A DNA stretch of 64,000 nucleotides from Chitinophagaceae bacterium (lineage in GTDB: Bacteria > Bacteroidota > Bacteroidia > Chitinophagales > UBA10324): positions 124,001-188,000 of the forward strand of contig JADKFU010000001.1 in the NCBI GenBank assembly GCA_016717285.1, in the 5' to 3' direction. How positions within the stretch are numbered: position 1 is the stretch's first letter; every line of letters starts with the position of its first letter. Both the position numbers and the translations under genes were made by a program. Below are positions 35,341-43,355 of the stretch, piece after piece. The notes beneath the pieces were generated by a model. The model had not been told where the DNA came from. It saw nothing but the letters and a program-made list of their open reading frames with translations, and did no database searches.

Positions 35341-35370
35341 GGTAGAGACGCAATGCATTGCGTCTCTACC
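35341..35370. repeat. perfect 30-bp palindrome
   Basis: GGTAGAGACGCAATG followed by its exact reverse complement. It lies 10 bases after a stop codon and can form a 13-14 bp hairpin. A decayed copy is at 33892-33920. The style is that of small dispersed palindromic elements. Confidence 0.8.
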
Positions 35371-35414
35371 AATTCATTTAATAGCTTACAACGTATCGTT
35401 ACAAACCCAAAACC

Positions 35415-37526
35415 ATGAAAAATCCATTTACCCTTTCCATCATTGTACTTTGTTTTTCATTTTCTAGTGCAACGGCACAAGTAACAGCGCCTGAAATTCA
35501 ATGGCAAAATACCATTGGTGGCAGCGGTGTTGATTATTTAAATTCTGTAATTCAAACGATTGATGGCGGTTACCTGCTTGGTGGTTATTCTTATTCCGGC
35601 ATTTCAGGGGATAAAACGGAAGCGAACCAAGGTGATTTTTCGTTTTCTTATGACTATTGGGTGGTGAAGCTGGATGTTTCAGGCAACATTCAGTGGCAAA
35701 ATACTATTGGCGGCAGTAGCTATGATTATTTGCTTTCAGTCATTCAAACCACCGATGGCGGTTACCTGCTTGGTGGTTATTCTTCTTCCGGCATTTCAGG
35801 AGATAAAACCGAAGCAAGCCAGGGAAGTTATGACTATTGGGTGGTGAAGCTGGACGGCTCCGGCAACATTCAGTGGCAAAATACCATTGGCGGCAACAGC
35901 AGTGATTATTTAAATTCTGCAATTCAAACCTCCGATGGAGGTTACCTCCTCGGAGGCTATTCAGGTTCCGGCATTTCAGGAGATAAAACTGAAGCGAACC
36001 AAGTCTTTACTTATGACTATTGGGTGGTGAAACTGGATGGCTCCGGCAACATTCTGTGGCAGAATACCATTGGCGGCAACAGCTTTGATGAGCTGTCTTC
36101 TGCAATTCAAACCTCCGATGGCGGTTATCTGCTCGGAGGCTATTCAGGTTCCGGCATTTCAGGAGATAAAACTGAAGCAAGCCTGGGAGGATATGATTAT
36201 TGGGTCGTGAAGCTTGATGCTTTAGGGAATATTCAATGGCAAAATACTATTGGTGGCGAAAAGGAAGATCAATTGACCTCTGTCATTCAAACCACCGATG
36301 GTGGTTACCTGCTGGGAGGTTTTTCAAAATCCGGCATTTCAGGAGATAAAACCGAATCAAGGCAGGGTAGAAAGGATTATTGGGTAGTTAAGTTGGATGG
36401 CTCAGGTGCCATTCAGTGGCAAAATACGATTGGCGGAAGTGGCGATGATGCGCTGAACTCTGTCATTCAAACCACTGATGACGGTTACCTATTGGGCGGT
36501 ACTTCAGATTCCGGCCAGTCAGGAGATAATACCGAAGAGGACCAGGGATTTAAAGATTATTGGGTGGTGAAACTGAATAGTTCCGGTAATATTGAATGGC
36601 AAAATACCATTGGTGGAAGCAGCTATGATCTTCTTAGATCATTAATTCAAACTGCTGATGGAGGTTTCCTGCTAGGAGGTGATTCCCAGTCCGGCATTTA
36701 CGGAGATAAAACCGAAGCGAACCAGGGTATCCGTGATTATTGGGTGTTGAAGCTTTCTGCTGAAGGGTGCAATGCATTTACAGTTTTTGCAGATGCTGAT
36801 AATGACAGCTATGGAGATGCCGCAAATAGTTTTTTTGCAACTGACTGTGTTATCCCTTCCGGTTATGTTGCAAATGATTTGGATTGTAACGATGCAAATG
36901 CCGACATACATTCTGGTGCAATTGAAATTATAAATGGCATTGACGATGACTGTAATGGTCTTATTGATGAATGTAGCATTCCTGCTATATTAATAACAAA
37001 AGCCCTTACTGCAAATTCTGCAAAATTAAAATGGGATCCTTTGCCAACAGCGACCGGATATTCTTTGCGCTATAAAGTAGCGAGCAGTGGAACATGGACA
37101 GTACTTAATCCGCAAGCTCACACAAAAACGATTGCGGGACTTTCACCTAACACAAAATATGTATGGCAGATAAAAAGTGTTTGCAGTAATGATCCTAAGA
37201 CTACTTCCGCTTGGTCACCCAAACAATTTTTCACAACACTTCCATTAAAAATTACAAATGAAAATGCAGCAGCAACATCACTTGAAATTTATCCCAATCC
37301 TTCTTCTGGAAACACCACGCTTCATTTCAACCTCACACAATCATCGCAAGTCAGCATTAAGATTTTTGATGTGAATGGAAAAGAAATTTCGAAGGTGTTA
37401 AATTCATCTTTTGAAGCCGGCGATCATTCCCAGCAAATCAATACAGCATCATTTTCAAAAGGAATTTATCTGGTACAGATGATTTCGGGTAATGGAATTC
37501 AGAATCAAAAATTGATTGTGCAGTAA
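35415..37526 (+). CDS. secreted seven-repeat propeller with MopE-type, FN3 and T9SS domains
   Basis: A 703-residue third propeller paralogue: signal peptide (FTLSIIVLCFSFSSATAQ), seven WQNTIGG...GGYLLGG...SGISGDKTE repeats, MopE-like DCNDANADIHSGAIEI...DDDCNG, FN3 and type A sorting domain. The internal repeats are unusually uniform in DNA (the phrase GGCATTTCAGGAGATAAAAC recurs in most blades), suggesting recent internal homogenisation. One repeat (NSSGNIEWQNTIGGSSYDLL) is almost the same as one in the gene at 29535. The FN3 differs more from the other tails. It is followed by a hairpin terminator at 37601. Confidence 0.88.
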   Translation: MKNPFTLSIIVLCFSFSSATAQVTAPEIQWQNTIGGSGVDYLNSVIQTIDGGYLLGGYSYSGISGDKTEANQGDFSFSYDYWVVKLDVSGNIQWQNTIGGSSYDYLLSVIQTTDGGYLLGGYSSSGISGDKTEASQGSYDYWVVKLDGSGNIQWQNTIGGNSSDYLNSAIQTSDGGYLLGGYSGSGISGDKTEANQVFTYDYWVVKLDGSGNILWQNTIGGNSFDELSSAIQTSDGGYLLGGYSGSGISGDKTEASLGGYDYWVVKLDALGNIQWQNTIGGEKEDQLTSVIQTTDGGYLLGGFSKSGISGDKTESRQGRKDYWVVKLDGSGAIQWQNTIGGSGDDALNSVIQTTDDGYLLGGTSDSGQSGDNTEEDQGFKDYWVVKLNSSGNIEWQNTIGGSSYDLLRSLIQTADGGFLLGGDSQSGIYGDKTEANQGIRDYWVLKLSAEGCNAFTVFADADNDSYGDAANSFFATDCVIPSGYVANDLDCNDANADIHSGAIEIINGIDDDCNGLIDECSIPAILITKALTANSAKLKWDPLPTATGYSLRYKVASSGTWTVLNPQAHTKTIAGLSPNTKYVWQIKSVCSNDPKTTSAWSPKQFFTTLPLKITNENAAATSLEIYPNPSSGNTTLHFNLTQSSQVSIKIFDVNGKEISKVLNSSFEAGDHSQQINTASFSKGIYLVQMISGNGIQNQKLIVQ

Positions 37527-37600
37527 TTTTTTTGAATTAAAAAAATCAAGGTTCATCTCCAGCGAATGTGCAGTGGAAAAACGCAAACAATTAATTCAAA

Positions 37601-37634
37601 AACTGCCGTGCCTGCTTTCGCAAACACGGCAGTT
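37601..37634. terminator. hairpin terminator between convergent genes
   Basis: A perfect 10-bp stem AACTGCCGTG / CACGGCAGTT with a 14-base loop, placed between convergent T9SS genes ending at 37526 and 37672. It is preceded by an A-run and can serve both directions. Confidence 0.65.
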
Positions 37635-37671
37635 AGCAGAACCTCGGTGGCTCTTCATGATAACATCCGTA

Positions 37672-38775
37672 TTATTTGATCATCACTATTTTCTTAATCA
37701 TGGATGATTCATTAACCTGAAGTTTTACGAGGTAAACTCCGGGCGAAAGCTGACTGCAATTGAGTGCAGTAGTGTGACTGCCGGCCGGCATGTTTTCATT
37801 GGATACCTGTTGCATCAGTTGACCTGCAACATCGAACAAGTCAATCCGCACATTTGCATCCATTGTTAAAGAGTAAGAAATGGTGGCAAAGGATTCAAAT
37901 GGATTCGGATAAACTTCGAATTGTATCGAAGGGATCGCTCCAAGTTTGTTAGCTTCTGTTGTGAAAAATACTTTTGTTCCCCACAAGGAAGTGATCTTTG
38001 GATTTTTACTGCACACACTCTTAACCTGGCACGCATATTCAGTTAAAGGCAACAAATCCTCAATTGTTTTTGAAGTATTGGTGATTTTAGCAATCACTGT
38101 CCAGCCATTGGTATTGGCTACTTTATAGCGTACTTTATAATTCAATGCTCCGGGACTCGCATACCAGATCAGTTTGGCCGAGTTTTCAGTGATTTTTGCA
38201 ATCGAAAGATTCGTAGGTTCATAACAACCGCTGCAGTTTTCATCAATCTCTCCGTTACAGTTATCATCAATGTTGTTTCCACAAATTTCAGTTGCTCCGG
38301 GATTGATCAATTCATTTGCATCATTACAATCCGTTGAATTCGAAACGTAGCCTGACGGCGGTGTGAGAGAACAGGTATACGTTTTCACATTTATATTTCC
38401 ATAACTATCGCCATCAACATCACGGTAGTATTTATAGAGTTGCTGACCTGCATCAATTGTCACAGTGATTGTATCGGAACATCCTGATTCGGTAATTCTT
38501 CCGACGATGGTGTAGGTAGTAGTTACAGGAGGAGAGGCAATTACTTCTTCGCCGGTTGTTTCAGTTAATCCGATAGACGGTGACCAGGTGTAAGTATCAG
38601 CACCATGCATCGTAATTTCTGAAGAGCCGCAGATTTCCTCTACAACCACCGAAGCCGTTATTGAAACGCCATCTGAAATATTAACCGTTAACACCAGTAA
38701 ATCTGTAGTGGTTAATACAACAGTTTTGTAACGCCTGTATTTATCAAAGCAGGAACTATGTACAGTGTGGCACAT
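37672..38775 (-). CDS. C-terminal half of a frameshifted T9SS protein (MopE, FN3, sorting domain)
   Basis: A 367-residue frame. The first 16 residues are out-of-frame; homology starts at TVVLTTTDLLVLTV. It continues the gene to its right after a one-base shift near 38724-38727. Domains: an Ig-like or gliding-motility-type repeat (AITASV...YTWSPSIGLTETTGEEVIASPPVTTTYTIVG), a MopE-like motif (STDCNDANELINPGATEI, DDNCNG), FN3 (about 190-275) and a type A sorting domain (EVYPNPFESFATISY to the end). It has no signal peptide of its own, so alone it could not be secreted. Confidence 0.7.
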   Translation of the reverse strand: MCHTVHSSCFDKYRRYKTVVLTTTDLLVLTVNISDGVSITASVVVEEICGSSEITMHGADTYTWSPSIGLTETTGEEVIASPPVTTTYTIVGRITESGCSDTITVTIDAGQQLYKYYRDVDGDSYGNINVKTYTCSLTPPSGYVSNSTDCNDANELINPGATEICGNNIDDNCNGEIDENCSGCYEPTNLSIAKITENSAKLIWYASPGALNYKVRYKVANTNGWTVIAKITNTSKTIEDLLPLTEYACQVKSVCSKNPKITSLWGTKVFFTTEANKLGAIPSIQFEVYPNPFESFATISYSLTMDANVRIDLFDVAGQLMQQVSNENMPAGSHTTALNCSQLSPGVYLVKLQVNESSMIKKIVMIK

Positions 38776-40424
38776 TGCTGGCCAGCCGGAATCACGATGC
38801 TGTCGGCAATCAGGTTATAATCAACTCCGTTTACAGCACTGCCACCAATCGTATAGTGAATAGTTGCGGGTTCCGTTGTGGCACCGGTTCTGCAAAAACG
38901 GACTTGCCCGTCCTGGCATCCTCTGAATGCATCGGATTCAACCACAGCGGTTGAAACGCAGGAGAGAGAACTGGATTGTAACATTACTCCGGAATCATAC
39001 ACAGGATCCCCTGCGTCAGAAATTCCGATTTTAAGATGGTAGGTTTGGCCGGGAGTCACCGCTGAAGTAGCTGCCAGCAAAGTAGTGTAACCATCATATT
39101 GCACGGTGTTTCCTGTGCAATTGTTCACATAGTATTCACAGTTGGTACAAGGGCCCGGCAACACATCCGGACAATCAATAGTATATCCATCATTCACATT
39201 GTTGATTTCAATGGGAATATTTGCGCCCGGCACCAAAGCGATATTTTGCACACCACTGATACCCGGCCCGCTGATGAAAAAAGCAAATACATCATTGAAC
39301 TGCGAGTTCACAAATTCAGGATATTCTTCTGATCCGAAAATATAATTGAAAGCTATATTGTCGCATGCGGCTACAAAGTCAAATGAAATAGTGCAGGCAT
39401 CAAATGTGGTTGACGTGGTGAGCACTTCCAAATCAGGATCACCAGGCATTATATTATCAGTGCTCTGGTAAGCTGAATTATTCGGTCCTATCAGGTCAAC
39501 GGCACTGCCTGAAGTTAAAACGATACCATCAGACAATCCAAGACTGGTGAGGCCACCGGTAAATGTTCCGTAGGCATTTGACGTGCAATTGATAACAGCG
39601 TTGTAAACCGTTACGCCGGGGCCCAGCAGTTTTTCAGCAATCTGTGTGGCTGTTCCACCTGGTGTAACTGTAAGTGCGCACCCGGAAGGATTTGCAACAG
39701 ATACAAGAAGGCTTGTGGAAGTAGTTGACAAGCTGCTATTGGTACACGTAACAACACATTGATAATCTGTTCCAACAGATTGCGATGTGGTATATATTTC
39801 ATCTGTAGCGCCCGGGATATCGGCGAATCCTGCACCTGTATTTGCCTGCCATTGATAGCCAACTCCAGTACCGCCAGAATTTTGGAGTGAAAGTGTAAAT
39901 TCTGTGTTGGCACAAGTGGGATTTGTTGTTACCAGTGTATTTCCCGGATCAGGGAATCCTGTGCAATCAATTAAATTTTCTGAAGGCAAGGGTGGAGGTG
40001 CTGGATTATTTTTAACAGCATTATTTGTTTGCGCAACCATTTTTGAACCAATCAGGGTTGGCGTTACACCGTCTAAAAAATACTGAACCCATGCACCTGA
40101 AGTACGGGCATGTGCGGTTATCTTAAGATTATCAATCGGTTCATTTGAATGGGCAGCAATGTTTTGTGTTGTCACAAAAGCACCCTTTTCATCCGTGGTA
40201 ACCACCCAGGGAAGTGCATTCATGAACCGCGTATTGTCAAGATAAACTACCTGCATACTGATATTTTCATTGGACGCAAAACCGGAACCGTTAAGTATAA
40301 CAGATGATCCTTTTTGTACTCCTGTTATTGTCTGCGCCTGAATCGTAGCAGTTCCAATTATGAAACAGCATATGATGAACAGCATGATGCCCGCCATCAT
40401 TGGGTTTGTTCTTATTTTTTTCAT
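38712..40424 (-). CDS. choice-of-anchor L domain protein, N-terminal half (frameshifted)
   Basis: A 570-residue frame with signal peptide (MLFIICCFIIGTATIQAQ), an IPT-like start (ITGVQKGSSVILNGSGFASNENISM), an Ig-like segment (YQWQANTGAGFADIPGATDEIYTT) and a clear choice-of-anchor L domain (GLSDGIVLTSGSAVDLIGP, FDFVAACDNIAFNYIFGSEEYPEF, NDVFAFFISGPGI). It then runs into a Calx-beta-like region (FRGCQDGQVRFCRTGATTEPATIHYTIGG) and stops in GVTKLLY. One extra A in the AAAA run near 38724-38727 restores GVTKTVVLTTTD and joins it to the next frame, giving one T9SS protein of about 920 residues. It carries the leader element at 40454-40485. Confidence 0.8.
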   Translation of the reverse strand: MKKIRTNPMMAGIMLFIICCFIIGTATIQAQTITGVQKGSSVILNGSGFASNENISMQVVYLDNTRFMNALPWVVTTDEKGAFVTTQNIAAHSNEPIDNLKITAHARTSGAWVQYFLDGVTPTLIGSKMVAQTNNAVKNNPAPPPLPSENLIDCTGFPDPGNTLVTTNPTCANTEFTLSLQNSGGTGVGYQWQANTGAGFADIPGATDEIYTTSQSVGTDYQCVVTCTNSSLSTTSTSLLVSVANPSGCALTVTPGGTATQIAEKLLGPGVTVYNAVINCTSNAYGTFTGGLTSLGLSDGIVLTSGSAVDLIGPNNSAYQSTDNIMPGDPDLEVLTTSTTFDACTISFDFVAACDNIAFNYIFGSEEYPEFVNSQFNDVFAFFISGPGISGVQNIALVPGANIPIEINNVNDGYTIDCPDVLPGPCTNCEYYVNNCTGNTVQYDGYTTLLAATSAVTPGQTYHLKIGISDAGDPVYDSGVMLQSSSLSCVSTAVVESDAFRGCQDGQVRFCRTGATTEPATIHYTIGGSAVNGVDYNLIADSIVIPAGQQCATLYIVPALINTGVTKLLY

Positions 40425-40453
40425 GGCTTAATTTTTTAGTACTTAAATGAGTT

Positions 40454-40485
40454 GCTTACTCTAAACCCTTTTCGGCATTATGGGG
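40454..40485 (-). promoter_or_regulatory. conserved 5' leader element, copy C
   Basis: On the minus strand: CCCC...TGCCGAAAAGGG then TAGAGTAAGC, 30 bases before the ATG. It shares the GCCGAAAA loop between pairing arms and the AGAGTA(G/A)GC box with leaders at 49551-49590 and 50699-50734. Confidence 0.5.
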
Positions 40486-41066
40486 CTTACTCTTTTAAGT
40501 CGGTCTGTGTCCCTGACATTGGGGGCGCGGGCAGGCAAAGGATTTTCAGCTTCTTCCTGTTATTACATAGTGTCAGCGGTGACGTTGCAGTAACAGCACC
40601 AATTGACTGCCAACTCTTCCAGATTGATTTCCGGCATTACTTATTCAGCTATATTTCAAAACCCATTCTGACATTTGTTATTTTAATATCAGGCTTTGAT
40701 TGCAAAAGGAACTTTTGTGAAGGCTGTAGAGCAAAAGTCAGAACCATTGATTTACTGAATGATTTTCTGCTTTCTGATGAAAGCGTTGACTTTTTCATTT
40801 TTATCAATTGAAAAATTCAGCAGGAAGAAATAATGGCTGCACAAAGTTGAAACACCTTTTTTGAATATAAAATGATTTTGAGCAGATTTCAATTATGATT
40901 TATATCAGGTGGACTCATTCGCCAGTGAGGTTAGCGCAGGATCAAATGGAAGGTTAAAAAATTATAAGGAGAGATTAGGATACTTTCTTCAAATGCTGCT
41001 GTCTGGTATGTCAGCGCTGGAAATTTATTGGTTGATATGCTGAGTAAAAAACCGATTACGAAAATC
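40486..41066. other. intergenic, no gene recognised
   Basis: About 580 bases. A plus-strand frame of 119 codons (40452-40811) has no family resemblance, crosses the leader element and is cysteine/phenylalanine rich, so I do not call it. No repeat array or terminator is obvious. Confidence 0.4.
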
Positions 41067-41508
41067 TTACTCCCTTTTTCTCTTAAAAAACTCCCTCACC
41101 AACTCACCACATTCTTCTTCCAGAATACCAGTTTCAATAGTAGTTTTTGGATGCAGAGGTGAAGGCGTATAAAGTGTAAATCCTTTTTTTTGGATCAATT
41201 GCTCCAATTACAATATGCTGAACCTGTGCCCATCCAATAGCTGCGGCACACATCATGCAGGGTTCGAGCGTAACATAGAGCGTACAGTTTTTTAAATATT
41301 TACTGTTGAAAAAATTTGCCGCTGCGGTAATGGCAATAATTTCCGCGTGAGCTGTAACATCCCTCAGTCTTTCCACCTGGTTATAACCTTTGCCAATTAC
41401 CTGGCTGCTGCTTACAATCACCGCACCGATAGGAACCTCGTCTTCGTCAAGCGCTCTCCGGGCTTCTTTAATGGCAAGACTCATATAGTATTCGTGGGGA
41501 AGGGGCAT
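41067..41508 (-). CDS. tadA: tRNA-specific adenosine deaminase, frameshifted in an A8 run
   Basis: TadA converts A34 to inosine in tRNA-Arg(ACG) and is normally essential. Catalytic motifs are intact: HAEIIAI (His and Glu) and the zinc cysteines in TLEPCMMCAAAIGWAQ. The frame from ATG 41508 stays open only to 41134 (124 residues, ending SASKNYY). With seven instead of eight A residues at 41184-41191 the sequence continues as DPKKGFTLYTPSPLHP...ETGILEEECGELVREFFKRKRE to a stop at 41067, the normal length of 146 residues. An assembly error in the homopolymer or slippage is therefore more likely than a true loss. The sequence upstream of the ATG is a tandem repeat. Confidence 0.85.
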
Positions 41509-41612
41509 GGAAGGGTTTGAAGGGTTTAGATTGTTTGAAGGGTTTAGATTGTTTAGGTGGTTTGAAGGGTTGGTAGGGTTTAGATTGTTTGAAAGGTTTA
41601 GCGATTTGGAAG
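41508..41612. repeat. GGGTTTGAA / GGTTTAGATTGTTT tandem repeat
   Basis: Irregular repeats of GAAGGGTTT and AGATTGTTT directly upstream of the tadA ATG. They create a spurious low-complexity frame (EGFEGFRLF). No promoter is visible within the array. Confidence 0.75.
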
Positions 41613-41887
41613 AGTTAACTTCGGGGCAATCTTATTTCGTTAAGGAAACTAATTTTCTATCTATTCCGGGATTTCTCAGGAACTCCCCCTTAAGCATTTA
41701 AAAGCTCTGCAGGGATCGGAAATTGCTGCTGCATTTTTTTAAATGCTTAAATCAAAAATCGTTAATCGATGTTCGATATTCAAAATAAATCATGCTTAAC
41801 TAAATGACATTTGCTTCGTTGCTGCTTTGCCGGTAGGGCCAAAAAACCCACGAAAGTAATTGATGATTGCCGACGTCCATTTTTTTT

Positions 41888-41895
41888 TATCTTTG
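41888..41895 (+). promoter_or_regulatory. -7 box (TATCTTTG) of the TolC/HlyD operon
   Basis: Exact TAnnTTTG match after a T-run. Transcription would start near 41901, which excludes the upstream ATG at 41863 and leaves TTG at 41920 as the start. Confidence 0.6.
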
Positions 41896-41919
41896 GCGGC
41901 ACTAAAAATAGAGAATCTT

Positions 41920-43353
41920 TTGAGGCGTCTTTTTCTTGTTTTATCGATTGTTATTTCAGCCTTGCAATCCGTTGTTGCGCAGAAGGCATGGACGCTTGAA
42001 GAGTGCGCCGCTTATGCAACTGCCAATAATATTTCATTGAAGCAGTCACAACTGAATGCACAGCTTTCTGAATATACATTGACGCAATCGAAACTGAATC
42101 TTCTGCCCAGTGTAAATGCAAGCACCGGTTACTATTTCAATTTCGGACGAACGATTGATCCTACCACCAACCTCTTTGTAAATCAAAACACACAAACCAA
42201 CAACATCCAGCTTTCTGTGGGCTGGCCATTATTCAATGGTTTCCAACGTTTGAATACCGTGAAGCAAAATGAATTCAGTTTATTGGCAAGCCAGGCAGCC
42301 ACGGCCAATACGGAACAAACCATTCAGTTATATGTGGCAGGTGGTTTTTTGGAAATCGTATATGCAAAAGAAAACCTGCTGAATGCTGATGAACAATTGA
42401 GTGTTTCCCGTGCGCAAATGGACCGCACGAAATTGCTGGTAAATGCAGGCACACTTTCGCAGGGTTCACTCTATGATATTGAAGCGCAGGTAGCGAATGA
42501 CGAGCTGGCAAAAGTAAATGCACAGAATGCATTGGATATTGCAAAGCTCAATCTTACACAACTCATGAACCTGTCGGAACCTTTGGAAGTATCTGTTCCC
42601 GATATCAATATGAGTACGGAGTTGTTGCGCGATCTTAATCTTACAGCAGACAGTATTTATCAGACAGCCCTGCGGTTGCAACCGGTTATCAAAAACGCTG
42701 AGTATAATCTTTTCAGTTATGAGCGCAGTTTAGCCATTGCAAGAGGTGCTCAATATCCTTCCCTTTCATTTTTCGGAAGCCTGTCCACTAATTATTCTGA
42801 TGCTTATCAGCGAATAGGATCTATTGATACGGTTACCGGAGAACCTCAGCAGATTGGTTATGTAGGCAGCACAGGCGAACCTGTGTTATCACCTTCATTT
42901 AATATTATACCCACTTTTAAAGATGCAGCTTACACCACACAGTTAAAAGACAACTTTGGCCAGGCCTTTGGGTTTAGTCTTGATATTCCTATTTTCAATA
43001 ACTGGAATACGCGCACCAACATCAGCCGGTCAAAAATTAATGTGCAGAATGCGGAATACTCGCTGCAATCGGCAAAGCAACAACTGCAGAAGGATGTTGA
43101 AACAGCTTACCAGGATGCAGTGGCTGCAAAAAACAGTTATACAGCCGCATTAAAAGGGGTGACCGCATTAGAGAAGTCTTTTGATGACGCCCAAAAGAAG
43201 TTTAACCTTGGCGGCATCACCTCACTTGATTATACTACTGCAAAAAGTAATCTAACCAAAGCTCAATCCTCACTGCTTCAGTCTAAATTCCGTTATATTT
43301 TTAAATTGAAAGTGCTGGATCTTTACCAGGGAAAACCATTAACACTGCAATAA
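41920..43353 (+). CDS. TolC family outer-membrane efflux protein
   Basis: A 477-residue outer-membrane channel of the TolC family, partner of tripartite export systems. The signal peptide RRLFLVLSIVISALQSVVAQ is followed by WTLEECAAYATANNISLKQSQL, the typical first helix, and later by SLDIPIFNNWNTRTNI and KFNLGGITSLDYTTAKSNLTKAQSSLLQSKF. TTG at 41920 is chosen because a -7 box lies just upstream and the signal peptide then begins normally; the frame is open back to 41860. It is followed after 2 bases by a periplasmic adaptor gene, but no inner-membrane pump gene follows. Confidence 0.85.
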   Translation: MRRLFLVLSIVISALQSVVAQKAWTLEECAAYATANNISLKQSQLNAQLSEYTLTQSKLNLLPSVNASTGYYFNFGRTIDPTTNLFVNQNTQTNNIQLSVGWPLFNGFQRLNTVKQNEFSLLASQAATANTEQTIQLYVAGGFLEIVYAKENLLNADEQLSVSRAQMDRTKLLVNAGTLSQGSLYDIEAQVANDELAKVNAQNALDIAKLNLTQLMNLSEPLEVSVPDINMSTELLRDLNLTADSIYQTALRLQPVIKNAEYNLFSYERSLAIARGAQYPSLSFFGSLSTNYSDAYQRIGSIDTVTGEPQQIGYVGSTGEPVLSPSFNIIPTFKDAAYTTQLKDNFGQAFGFSLDIPIFNNWNTRTNISRSKINVQNAEYSLQSAKQQLQKDVETAYQDAVAAKNSYTAALKGVTALEKSFDDAQKKFNLGGITSLDYTTAKSNLTKAQSSLLQSKFRYIFKLKVLDLYQGKPLTLQ

Positions 43354-43355
43354 GC

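Noticed and set aside
29535..37526. Possible insertion sequence or composite transposon explaining the long direct repeats
   Set aside because: The repeats are the coding 3' ends of T9SS genes; no transposase or terminal inverted repeats were seen.
40452..40811. 119-codon plus-strand frame upstream of the anchor-L gene
   Set aside because: No family resemblance, crosses the conserved minus-strand leader, unusual composition and no promoter.
41507..41701. Low-complexity frame EGFEGFRLF...
   Set aside because: It is a translation of the GGGTTTGAA tandem repeat and overlaps the tadA start; not a gene.
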